DNA of 64,000 nt from the NCBI GenBank assembly GCA_934096235.1, contig CAKOLO010000002.1, positions 310,001 to 374,000 of the forward strand, in the 5' to 3' direction. Positions 35,660 through 43,686 of the stretch are shown in pieces (position 1 is the first letter of the stretch; the number at the start of each line of letters is the position of its first letter). The notes beneath the pieces were generated by a model. The model worked only from the letters and a program-made list of their open reading frames with translations, was not told where the DNA came from and did no database searches. The stretch is from an uncultured Bacilli bacterium. Its GTDB lineage: Bacteria; Bacillota_I; Bacilli_A; RF39; UBA660. Both the position numbers and the translations under genes were made by a program.

Positions 35660-36913
35660 ATGTCAAAGATAACTATAGAAGGTAACCATAGGTTATCAGG
35701 TGAAATTAAAATTAGCGGAGCAAAGAATAGTGCAGTTGCACTTATTCCTACTGCAATACTTGCTAAAACAAAGAGTGTTATATATAATGTACCAACTATA
35801 AGTGATATTGAATATTTAATTAATATTTTGGAATTGCTTAATTGTAAAGTTGAACATAAAGATGATGCATTATATATAGATTCAACTAATCTTGTTAATA
35901 AACCTATACCTGAAGAATTAAGTGTTCAAATGAGAGCATCATATTATTTTATGGGTGTATTGCTTGCTAAATTTGGTAGAGTTGAAATGTCTTTTCCTGG
36001 TGGATGTAATATAGGAGCAAGGCCAATTGATATTCATATAAAAGGATTTGAACAATTGGGTGCTAAAGTTGAAATAATTAAGAATAGATATATTATAACT
36101 GCTGATAAGTTGATAGGCAAAAGAATATATTTCGATTTTCCAAGTGTTGGGGCTACTATTAATGTTATGCTTGCGGCAGTAGGTGCTGAAGGAACTACTA
36201 TAATAGATAATGCTGCGATGGAACCGGAGATTGTAAATGTTGCATCTTTCTTAATAAATATGGGTGTTAAGATAAGAGGTGCAGGAACTAAACGTATTGA
36301 AATAGAGGGTACTAAGAATTTAGACAATGGTGTTATAGAAGTTTTCCCTGATAGAATAGAAAGTGGCACTTATATAATTATAGGTGCATTGCTTGGAGAT
36401 AATCTTAGAATTAAAGGTATTATTAAAGAGCATATAGAAGCTCTTCTTATGAAACTTAAAGAAATAGGAGTAGAGTATTCAATAGATGCTGATGTTCTTA
36501 CAATATCTAAATGTGAACATTTAAAACCAACATATATTAAAACATTAGTATTCCCTGGATTTCCTACTGATCTACAACAACCTATGACAACATTATTAAC
36601 ACAGGCTGAAGGAAAATCTATTGTAGAAGAAACACTATATGAAAATAGATTTAAAAATACATATGATCTTAATAGAATGGGTGCGATTACTAATATATTG
36701 AGTTTAAATAAAATAGAAATTAAAGGTCCTCGTAAGCTTAAAGGTACTAAAGTAATAGCTACTGATTTAAGAGGTGGTGCATCATTATTGATAGCTGGTC
36801 TTATTGCAGATGGCGTCACTGAAATAGAAAGTAGTGAGTATATTTTAAGAGGATATGGAGATGTAGAAAAGAAACTTTCAAATGTAGGTGCTAAAATAAA
36901 AGTAACTGAGTAA
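35660..36913 (+). CDS. murA: UDP-N-acetylglucosamine 1-carboxyvinyltransferase (MurA)
   Basis: 417 residues from the ATG at 35660; TTG and GTG codons just upstream are alternatives. First committed step of peptidoglycan synthesis. Substrate motif RLSGEIKISGAKNSAVALIP, and the fosfomycin-site loop PGGCNIGARPIDIHIKG with the catalytic Cys. Promoter: TTGATA, 17 bp, TATATT around 35608-35636. In B. subtilis a murA paralogue sits in the same rpoE-prfA neighbourhood. Confidence 0.96.
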   Translation: MSKITIEGNHRLSGEIKISGAKNSAVALIPTAILAKTKSVIYNVPTISDIEYLINILELLNCKVEHKDDALYIDSTNLVNKPIPEELSVQMRASYYFMGVLLAKFGRVEMSFPGGCNIGARPIDIHIKGFEQLGAKVEIIKNRYIITADKLIGKRIYFDFPSVGATINVMLAAVGAEGTTIIDNAAMEPEIVNVASFLINMGVKIRGAGTKRIEIEGTKNLDNGVIEVFPDRIESGTYIIIGALLGDNLRIKGIIKEHIEALLMKLKEIGVEYSIDADVLTISKCEHLKPTYIKTLVFPGFPTDLQQPMTTLLTQAEGKSIVEETLYENRFKNTYDLNRMGAITNILSLNKIEIKGPRKLKGTKVIATDLRGGASLLIAGLIADGVTEIESSEYILRGYGDVEKKLSNVGAKIKVTE

Positions 36914-36934
36914 TATTTATTAGGTGATTAATTC

Positions 36935-37546
36935 ATGAAAAAAAATAAATTACTAGTTATTTTTTTCTTGTCTTGTATTTTCTCATATATAATTTATAAC
37001 TATACTATGGAAAATAGAATTAATATTTTAATACTCGGAGATAATTATTTAATTAATAGTAATTATAAAACTTATGATAAATATTTACTTGATAAATATT
37101 ATAATCTTAATAATTTAAACAAGTTATTCACATCTGAAAATATTACTTATAAAGATATTATAAAAAATATTAAAGATAATTATTATGTGTATTCAAAAGA
37201 TAAAAAAGTATATTTAAATCCATTAATAGCTAGTGCTGATATAATAATAGTGAATGCTAATAATGAAAAATATTTCGAAAAATGTAATAAGAGTGAAAGT
37301 ATTATAAAAACATATTATGAAGATATATCTAATGATATAAATGATTTAAAAAATATTATTAAGAAGATAAGTCCTGCTATGGTTATAGTTATTTCTAACT
37401 ATTGTTATAATCAAAATTATAAATTAAATGATGGTGATATTAATTTAAATCAAATATATTATAAATATCAAAATTCTAAAAGTAAAAGATTAAATGATAA
37501 AGTTAATTATCAAATATATAATAAAATAGTTGAATTTGTAAGTTAA
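36935..37546 (+). CDS. Membrane-anchored hypothetical protein, possibly SGNH-hydrolase-like
   Basis: 203 residues. One N-terminal hydrophobic anchor (LLVIFFLSCIFSYIIYNY), then an extracellular part starting with INILILGDNYLI, which resembles block I of SGNH/GDSL proteins but without the catalytic Ser. IIIVNANNEKY and MVIVISNYC could be later core strands. AGGTGA precedes the ATG. Lies between murA and rpmE. Function unknown; if it is an SGNH relative it is probably not an active esterase. Confidence 0.7.
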   Translation: MKKNKLLVIFFLSCIFSYIIYNYTMENRINILILGDNYLINSNYKTYDKYLLDKYYNLNNLNKLFTSENITYKDIIKNIKDNYYVYSKDKKVYLNPLIASADIIIVNANNEKYFEKCNKSESIIKTYYEDISNDINDLKNIIKKISPAMVIVISNYCYNQNYKLNDGDINLNQIYYKYQNSKSKRLNDKVNYQIYNKIVEFVS

Positions 37547-37572
37547 GTACTTGTTAATTTTATAATTTTTAC

Positions 37573-37601
37573 TTGATTTTGTAAAAAAAACAATGTATAA
37601 T
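37573..37601 (+). promoter_or_regulatory. rpmE promoter
   Basis: TTGATT (37573-37578), 17-bp spacer, TATAAT (37596-37601). A small hairpin AGTTAT/ATAACT (37611-37626) in the leader could be the autoregulatory L31 site. Confidence 0.75.
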
Positions 37602-37656
37602 ACTCACTGAAGTTATTTCTATAACTGTTAATTAGTTATGGCGAGGAGGATAAAAT

Positions 37657-37857
37657 ATGAAAAAGGGAATACATCCAGTACAAAAAGTATGTAAAGTTAA
37701 ATGTGCTTGTGGAAATGAATTTGAAGTTAAATCAACTAAAGATGAAATTCAATTAGAATCTTGTAATAAATGTCATTCATTCTATACAGGTAAATTTAAA
37801 ACTGTTAAGACTGGAAATGTACAAAAATTCAAAGATAAATATGGAATCACTGATTAA
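37657..37857 (+). CDS. rpmE: 50S ribosomal protein L31
   Basis: 66 residues. MKKGIHPVQKV start and two CxC/CxxC pairs (KCACGN, SCNKCHSFYTG), so this is the zinc-binding type of L31. GAGGAGG precedes the ATG. The stop lies in the loop of the terminator. Confidence 0.95.
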   Translation: MKKGIHPVQKVCKVKCACGNEFEVKSTKDEIQLESCNKCHSFYTGKFKTVKTGNVQKFKDKYGITD

Positions 37858-37870
37858 TAGTGATTTTTTA
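37845..37870 (+). terminator. rpmE terminator
   Basis: AATCACT, loop, AGTGATT, T run. Confidence 0.8.
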
Positions 37871-37883
37871 TTAGGTGAAAAGT

Positions 37884-38150
37884 ATGAATATAAATGGACA
37901 AGAAGTAAATATAAATGACTTATATGATAAGAAATATATGCATAAAGAAATAAAAAAAGGTATATACTTATCTGAATATCAAATAGAAGTACTTAATAGA
38001 TATGGAATAGATCCTATGAAGTGTGGTTCTATAAATGATATTATGTTTCTCATAGATGAAGTACTTGAAGATGATGCGGATGCTGATGATCTAGATAATA
38101 TATCTAGAGAAATAAGTGAGTTTAATTATTATGCGAATACTAACAAGTAA
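37884..38150 (+). CDS. Small hypothetical acidic protein
   Basis: 88 residues from the ATG at 37884 (TTAGGTGA six bases upstream; an earlier GTG at 37875 is less likely). Soluble, with an acidic C-terminal part (DEVLEDDADADDLDNIS). LSEYQIEVLNRYGIDPMKCG looks like a short helical bundle. No family recognised. It lies between two terminators. Confidence 0.75.
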   Translation: MNINGQEVNINDLYDKKYMHKEIKKGIYLSEYQIEVLNRYGIDPMKCGSINDIMFLIDEVLEDDADADDLDNISREISEFNYYANTNK

Positions 38151-38171
38151 TTGAAAAATTACTTGTTTTTT
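38144..38171 (+). terminator. Terminator after the 88-aa gene
   Basis: CAAGTAATT, loop GAAA, AATTACTTG, six T's. Confidence 0.85.
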
Positions 38172-38185
38172 GATATCATATTACT

Positions 38186-38977
38186 ATGAATAATAAGAAT
38201 ATAATATATATAATTGGTGTCTTTATAATAGGTATAATATTAACTTTATTATATATTTTTAAATATGATAAAATTAGTGATAATATACTAGATAAAAATT
38301 GGTATAGATATAATTATATAAATGGATATTATGATGTGTTTAATATAAATGAATATAAAATATCATATTATAGGCCTAGTAGTGAAAACTTTACTAATCA
38401 ATATGATAAATGCAGTAATTATAGATATAATAAAAAAAATAAAACTATAATACTAGATTGCAATAAGGAAATAGTAATAAAAAGTAGTGTTAATAATAAA
38501 TTAACATTATTAATAGATAATGAAGAAAATGTATTTTTTAATAATATAGATGATTCTTTAAATTATGAATTTAATAAGTTTTATGGAAAAAGTATGTCAG
38601 AATATAAGAAATCAGAGAGTCAAGTTGTTGATTCTATAAAATTACCTATTAGTAGTTTGATGAATATTATAAAAGAAAAAGAAGATGCTAAAATAATATT
38701 TATGGGTAATAAATGTAGTAGTGTTGACTGTTTAACTTCTTATGATGTTATTGAAAAATGGTTAAGTGTATCTACCAATACATATTTTATTAATAGTGAT
38801 GAACTAAGCAATAATGTAACTTTATTATTAAATAAAATAAATAAAAATTTTTCAAAAGATTTGAACTTTTATAATGATGCTTATCCTAGAGTAATGATAA
38901 CTAATGGAGGGAATATAATTGATTCATACTTAATTAAATGTCATGGTTTTAACTGTAGTTCTTTCTATAATAAATAA
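38186..38977 (+). CDS. Membrane-anchored hypothetical protein with thioredoxin-like features
   Basis: 263 residues. N-terminal transmembrane segment (IIYIIGVFIIGIILTLLYIF), then an extracytoplasmic domain. In the C-terminal half, IIFMGNKCSSVDCLTSYDV, then TYFINSDEL and PRVMITNGGNIIDSYLIKC follow the strand-helix-strand order of thioredoxin-fold proteins, with CSSVDC at the place of a widened CxxC. A second pair KCHGFNC lies at the end. Redox function is a guess. No clear Shine-Dalgarno was seen before the ATG. Confidence 0.7.
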   Translation: MNNKNIIYIIGVFIIGIILTLLYIFKYDKISDNILDKNWYRYNYINGYYDVFNINEYKISYYRPSSENFTNQYDKCSNYRYNKKNKTIILDCNKEIVIKSSVNNKLTLLIDNEENVFFNNIDDSLNYEFNKFYGKSMSEYKKSESQVVDSIKLPISSLMNIIKEKEDAKIIFMGNKCSSVDCLTSYDVIEKWLSVSTNTYFINSDELSNNVTLLLNKINKNFSKDLNFYNDAYPRVMITNGGNIIDSYLIKCHGFNCSSFYNK

Positions 38978-39052
38978 TTTTAATAATATACATAAAGTTT
39001 TCACAAATATTTCATAATATGATATTATATTAAATACCAGAGGTGAAGAGTA

Positions 39053-39709
39053 GTGAAAGTACTAATTGTAGATGATGAAAAACTTATAAGAGATGTTATT
39101 AAAGAATATTGTATTGGTAATAAATATGATGTATTAGAAGCTGAAAATGGTGTAGAAGCAATTGATAAAGCTAAGGATGCGGATATTATTATTTTAGATA
39201 TTATGATGCCTAAGATGGATGGATTTAGTGCATATAAAGTAATTAAAGAAAGATATAATACACCTACTATTATGTTATCAGCTAGAGGTGAAGAGTATGA
39301 TAAATTAGCAGGTTTTGATTTAGGAATAGATGATTATATGACTAAACCATTTAGTCCTAAGGAATTAATGGCTAGAATAAATGCAGTAATTAAAAGATAT
39401 AAGGGTGAAGATGATTTCTATGTATATAAGAATCTCAAAGTAGATTTTTTAGGTCATGCAGCATATATAAATGGAAAAGAATTATTGTTAACACCTAAAG
39501 AGTATGATTTGCTTGTATATTTTATAAATAATAAAGGTATTGCTTTATCTCGTGAACAATTACTTAATAATATATGGAATTATGATTATTTAGGAAATGA
39601 TAGAACGATAGATACACATATTAAGATGCTTAGAAATAATTTAGGAGAATATAGAGATTTAATTACCACTGTAAGAGGAATGGGGTATAAATTTGATGAT
39701 AAAGAATAG
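39053..39709 (+). CDS. OmpR/PhoB-family response regulator
   Basis: 218 residues starting with GTG behind GAGGTGAAG. Receiver domain with the acidic pair in VDDEK, phospho-acceptor Asp in IIILDIMMPKMDG and Lys in TKPFSPKEL; winged helix C-terminal domain ending RTIDTHIKMLRNNL and VRGMGYKF. It overlaps the histidine kinase gene. Target genes cannot be inferred. Confidence 0.95.
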   Translation: MKVLIVDDEKLIRDVIKEYCIGNKYDVLEAENGVEAIDKAKDADIIILDIMMPKMDGFSAYKVIKERYNTPTIMLSARGEEYDKLAGFDLGIDDYMTKPFSPKELMARINAVIKRYKGEDDFYVYKNLKVDFLGHAAYINGKELLLTPKEYDLLVYFINNKGIALSREQLLNNIWNYDYLGNDRTIDTHIKMLRNNLGEYRDLITTVRGMGYKFDDKE

Positions 39710-41087
39710 TAAGATTAAACATATAGTACTTGGGTGCTTAGTAGCATTTTCATGTTTCATATTACTATTTCTTTTTTTGATGCAGATAGTATTTTTAAAT
39801 AAGTATTATGAAGTATATAAAAAGAATCAATTAAATGATATAGTTAATTCTATTAAGTCTAATGACTCTATGGATGTACATACTCTTGAAGATATAGCAT
39901 ATAATTATGGAATTTGTGTATCAATATATTCAAATGGGATAATACAAACAATATCAAATACATATAATAAAGGCTGTTTATTTAGTGATAAAACTAGTAG
40001 TGATAATTATATAACTTCTTTTGTAGAAAGTGGGAATACTGAAGATACAAGACTTCTTTATAATAAAAGATTTGGTAATAAAACTATAATTAAAGCATTA
40101 AAATATAATGATGAAGTATATATATTTTTAAATACTTCTATTCAACCATTGGATTCTTCTATAATTCTTTTAAAGAGCCAATATGGATATATAGCGCTTA
40201 TAATATTTGGTATATCTTTAATAATAAGTTATGTTATATCTAGTCAAATATCTAGACCTATTGTTAAAATAAGTGATTCTGCTAAAAAACTTGCAAATGG
40301 AGATTTCAATGTATCCTTCTCAACTGATAGTAAAGTACAAGAAATTAAAGAATTATCAACTACGTTAGACTTAGCTAAAAATGAGCTTTCTAAAACAGAT
40401 GAATTAAGAAGAGATTTAATGGCAAATGTTGGTCATGATCTTAGAACACCGCTTACTATGATAAAAGCATATGCTGAAATGACGAGAGATTTAGAAAGTC
40501 AAACTCCTGAAAAAAGATCAGAAAATATGAATATTATAATAGAAGAAACTGATAGATTAAATGTTTTAGTAAGTGATATTCTTGATTTATCTAAGTTACA
40601 ATCTAGTACTTATGAACTTAAAATAGAAGAGTTTGATCTTAATGAATTAATTAGAAATATTATTAAGAGATTTTATATTCTTATTGATAGTGATGGTTAT
40701 GAGTTTATATATAATAATGATAAAGAAATAATGGTTAAGGCTGATAAGAAGAGAATTGAACAAGTTATATATAATTTACTTAATAATGCGGTTAATTATA
40801 CTGGTGAAGATAAAAAAATATATATAAATGTTATTGATGAAAAGAAGAAAGTTTTAGTTGAAATTAGAGATACTGGTAAAGGTATAGATAAGGATGAAAT
40901 TAAGTATATATGGAACAAATATTATCATAATGAAAGGAAACATAAGAGAAATGCTTTTGGTACTGGTTTAGGGCTTTCTATAGTGAAAACTATACTTGAG
41001 AGTCATAATTATAAGTATGGTGTTAAAAGCGTTAAAAATAAGGGTACTACATTCTATTTTGAAATTGATAAGAAAAATATGTTATAA
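39696..41087 (+). CDS. Membrane sensor histidine kinase
   Basis: 463 residues from the ATG at 39696, 14 bp inside the regulator gene. Two transmembrane segments (about 10-30 and 160-183) bracket an extracellular domain; then HAMP (SRPIVKISDSAKKLANGDF), H-box VGHDLRTPLTMIKAYAEM, N-box NLLNNAVNYTG, G1 DTGKGID and G2 GTGLGLSIV. Forms a pair with the adjacent regulator. The stop codon overlaps a TATAAT that probably serves the hydrogenase. Confidence 0.95.
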   Translation: MIKNSKIKHIVLGCLVAFSCFILLFLFLMQIVFLNKYYEVYKKNQLNDIVNSIKSNDSMDVHTLEDIAYNYGICVSIYSNGIIQTISNTYNKGCLFSDKTSSDNYITSFVESGNTEDTRLLYNKRFGNKTIIKALKYNDEVYIFLNTSIQPLDSSIILLKSQYGYIALIIFGISLIISYVISSQISRPIVKISDSAKKLANGDFNVSFSTDSKVQEIKELSTTLDLAKNELSKTDELRRDLMANVGHDLRTPLTMIKAYAEMTRDLESQTPEKRSENMNIIIEETDRLNVLVSDILDLSKLQSSTYELKIEEFDLNELIRNIIKRFYILIDSDGYEFIYNNDKEIMVKADKKRIEQVIYNLLNNAVNYTGEDKKIYINVIDEKKKVLVEIRDTGKGIDKDEIKYIWNKYYHNERKHKRNAFGTGLGLSIVKTILESHNYKYGVKSVKNKGTTFYFEIDKKNML

Positions 41088-41117
41088 TGTTTTTGAAAAA
41101 GATGTAAAGGAGATAAT

Positions 41118-42638
41118 ATGGCAAAATATATATGTGCTAAATGTGGTTATATAGTTGAGACTGAAAAGTTGTCTAATGACTATACTTGCCCAATGTGTGG
41201 GGGTTTTAAAGATGACTTCAAGTTAGTAACTAATGATATATTTGATCAAGATGATTTAGATTCTGTTATAGATTCTGTAGTTGAAGAAGCATTAGAACTT
41301 AAAATAAGTAAAATTGTTAATGATACAGTTGAAGATAAGAAAGTTAGAATAAGTCAATATAATCCTGCAATTGTTAGAATACCGGAGAAATGTATTAATT
41401 GTGGTCAATGTAAAAAAACTTGTGAAAAGGTAGTAAATCTTTCTTATGATTTAAATGTATGTAAAAATCCTATATGTTTAGGATGTGGTCAATGTATATT
41501 GAATTGTCCTACTGGTGCCATTGTACCAAAATATTGTTATAAAGAGGTTAAAGAAATAATTAATACTAATGAGAAGGTTGTTGTTGCTATGATAGCTCCT
41601 GCAGTGAGAGTTTCAATGGGTGAAAATTTTGGTATGGCTCCTGGTGATAATGTTGAAGGAAAACTTGTTACGGCTCTTAAAAAAGTAGGATTTGATTATG
41701 TTTTTGATACTGCATTTGGTGCTGATTTAACTATTATGGAGGAGGTTGCTGAATTTGCTGCTAGACTTACTAATAAGGGACCAATGCCTCAATTTACTAG
41801 TTGCTGTCCTGCTTGGGTTAAATATGCTGAAGTGTATCATCCAGAATTATTAGATAATCTATCTACTTGTAAGAGTCCAATTGGTATGCAATGTGCAATT
41901 ATAAAAGAGTTTTTTTCTAAAGAAAAGAATATTGACCCATCAAAAATAATTACCGTGGCTATTACACCTTGTACTTCTAAAAAGATGGAAGCAAGGGAAT
42001 ATACAATAAATATAGATTATGTTATGACTGCAAGTGAATTATCTATTTTACTTAAAGAAGAGGATTTAAATTTAAATAGTTTGAATGATAGTGAATATGA
42101 TAAACTTTTAGGAGAAGGTAGTGGTGCAGGAGTAATATTTGGTAATTCTGGTGGAGTTACTGAATCTGTTATTCGTACTCTTTATAGAATAATGACTAAA
42201 ACTAATTTAAAGAAGGATCAATTAGTTTTTAATGATTTAAGAGGCTTTGATGGAATAAAAGAAGCAACTATAGAAATACACAATTATAAGCTTAAAGTGG
42301 CGGTTGTACAACAACTTGAAAATCTTGAAGAGTTATTAAAAGATGATAGATATAAAAAGTATCACTTTATAGAAGTAATGAATTGTAAAGGTGGATGTAT
42401 TGGTGGTGGTGGACAACCTTTATGCCAAATAACTCAATTAGATAAAATAAGGGAGCAAAGATCTAAAGGATTATATAATATAGACTCTAAAAGAGCAGTA
42501 AGATTTGCTCATGATAATAAAGAATTAAAATTATTATATAAAAACTATTTAAAAAAACCACTTAGTGAAGAGAGTTTTAAACTATTACATACTTCGTATA
42601 GTGATAAGAGCTATTTATTAAGGGGTGAAGAAAAATAA
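41118..42638 (+). CDS. [FeFe]-hydrogenase-like protein with N-terminal rubredoxin-like domain
   Basis: 506 residues. Domain order: a rubredoxin-like metal site (CAKCG near residue 4, CPMCG near 24), a linker, two [4Fe-4S] ferredoxin motifs (CINCGQCKKTC, CLGCGQCILNCP), and the H-cluster domain with L1 TSCCPAW, L2 TPCTSKKMEA and L3 CKGGCIGGGGQP. All H-cluster cysteines are present. L2 begins with Thr rather than Met, as in group B enzymes. Likely evolves or oxidises H2 with ferredoxin or rubredoxin in an anaerobe. Maturases HydE, HydF and HydG are not in this window. RBS AAAGGAG. Confidence 0.9.
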   Translation: MAKYICAKCGYIVETEKLSNDYTCPMCGGFKDDFKLVTNDIFDQDDLDSVIDSVVEEALELKISKIVNDTVEDKKVRISQYNPAIVRIPEKCINCGQCKKTCEKVVNLSYDLNVCKNPICLGCGQCILNCPTGAIVPKYCYKEVKEIINTNEKVVVAMIAPAVRVSMGENFGMAPGDNVEGKLVTALKKVGFDYVFDTAFGADLTIMEEVAEFAARLTNKGPMPQFTSCCPAWVKYAEVYHPELLDNLSTCKSPIGMQCAIIKEFFSKEKNIDPSKIITVAITPCTSKKMEAREYTINIDYVMTASELSILLKEEDLNLNSLNDSEYDKLLGEGSGAGVIFGNSGGVTESVIRTLYRIMTKTNLKKDQLVFNDLRGFDGIKEATIEIHNYKLKVAVVQQLENLEELLKDDRYKKYHFIEVMNCKGGCIGGGGQPLCQITQLDKIREQRSKGLYNIDSKRAVRFAHDNKELKLLYKNYLKKPLSEESFKLLHTSYSDKSYLLRGEEK

Positions 42639-42668
42639 TTGTTTAATTACAATTATTTTTATTTTTTT
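42633..42668 (+). terminator. Hydrogenase gene terminator
   Basis: AAATAATTGT, loop, ACAATTATTT, T run. Confidence 0.85.
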
Positions 42669-42679
42669 AATAAAATATA

Positions 42680-42708
42680 TTGACACATTATAAATTATTT
42701 GATAATAT
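42680..42708 (+). promoter_or_regulatory. Candidate promoter for the 42.7-43.2 kb RNA
   Basis: TTGACA (42680-42685), 17-bp spacer, TAATAT (42703-42708). The expected start, near 42715, falls at the first arm of the long closing helix. Confidence 0.6.
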
Positions 42709-42711
42709 ATA

Positions 42712-43178
42712 TTTGTCCAATAGATAATTAAATGTTATATCTATTATATAATGATTTATTTAAGTTTAATTATTTTTATAAACTTATATAATAATATAAA
42801 TGGTTTAATTATATTAGTGAAAAAGTCTATAAATTTTTTACTTATTTATATTGGATATAATAATATTATTTTTCAATTATATGTTCTTAATTAGTATTAA
42901 TTTACTAACTTAATTATGTATCTATCTTATTAATAATATCTTATATCAAAATAATATAAATAATAAAAATATCTTATTAATTTAAGAAATAGATGTCTTA
43001 TCTACTAAGGACAAATGTTATAACGTTGAGAAAGTAAAACTCAAAATGATAAGAAATTATGCTAAATACTGATAATATTTAGAAGTATTTATATTAATTT
43101 AAATATTAATATAAATGATTCATAATTTATTTTCGGAAACTCGAAACAATCTTGTTTTATCAGAACGGGTTGTTTTTT
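42712..43178 (+). ncRNA. Candidate structured non-coding RNA, about 470 nt, family unknown
   Basis: A 586-bp gap without a gene. TTTGTCC/TAGATAA (42712-42727) is complementary in order to TTATCTA/GGACAAA (42998-43015), a 14-bp long-range helix closing about 270 nt. Inside are several local hairpins, such as TAAGTTTA/TAAACTTA and TTAGTA/TACTAA. After the helix come TTGAG/CTCAA, a three-way junction closed by AAATTATG/CATAATTT with two inner hairpins, TTTCG/CGAAA, and a strong terminator at 43145-43178. No match to RNase P RNA, tmRNA or 6S RNA was recognised. AT-richness makes chance pairing easier, so the RNA call is moderate. Confidence 0.5.
43145..43178 (+). terminator. Strong intrinsic terminator with no gene upstream
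   Basis: AACAATCTTGTT, loop TTATCAG, AACGGGTTGTT with one bulge and G-U pairs, then six T's. It ends a transcript that has no reading frame in the preceding 500 bp. Confidence 0.8.
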
Positions 43179-43224
43179 GTTTGTTTAAGAATGTGAAAAG
43201 TGATATTATAATTATGGTGAATAT

Positions 43225-43611
43225 ATGAAGCATATTAAGAAGTATTTAAGATTTTATATAATGTTTGGTGTTACTGCTTTAATTTCAATTTATTTAGTAT
43301 TTTGGGGACCTAGTTCTAAGTATTTAGCAGTATATAAAGATAATATGACTATAGAGTATGATATGAATTCTAAAGAAGGGTATTCTTGGAGTTATGAGTC
43401 TAGTAATGATAATATTAAACTTTCTAGTAATGAAGATGATAAATGGGTCTTTGAACCTAATAAAAATGGTAATACAACCTTAACTTTTTATTATAAGAAT
43501 GGTGAAAATACATTATACAAGATAATATATGGTATTAAAGTTTTAGGTAATAAAATCATTTGGACTAAAGGAGAAGGTATTGGCCTTACTAGCTATCCTA
43601 ATCCTTATTAA
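43225..43611 (+). CDS. Membrane-anchored protein with chagasin-like inhibitor features
   Basis: 128 residues. One N-terminal hydrophobic segment (YIMFGVTALISIYLVFW), then an extracellular domain with GYSWSYESSNDNIKLSS and WVFEPNKNGNTTLTFYYKNG. This resembles chagasin-type (I42) cysteine-protease inhibitors, which have a GYxW loop and a later GxxxLxFxY strand pair. The match is partial and by eye. Followed by a terminator. Confidence 0.6.
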   Translation: MKHIKKYLRFYIMFGVTALISIYLVFWGPSSKYLAVYKDNMTIEYDMNSKEGYSWSYESSNDNIKLSSNEDDKWVFEPNKNGNTTLTFYYKNGENTLYKIIYGIKVLGNKIIWTKGEGIGLTSYPNPY

Positions 43612-43647
43612 AATATACATATTAATTTAAATATATGTATATTTTTT
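43610..43647 (+). terminator. Terminator after the chagasin-like gene
   Basis: AAATATACATAT, loop, ATATGTATATTT, T's. Confidence 0.75.
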
Positions 43648-43686
43648 ATTGATTTTGTGATAAGATATATTTAAGGAGTGTAAAGT

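Noticed and set aside
42730..42995. Short coding frame within the RNA candidate
   Set aside because: Stops occur in all frames within a few tens of codons and there is no ribosome-binding site.
42712..43178. tmRNA, 6S RNA or RNase P RNA at this locus
   Set aside because: Conserved cores of these RNAs were not found; left as unassigned.
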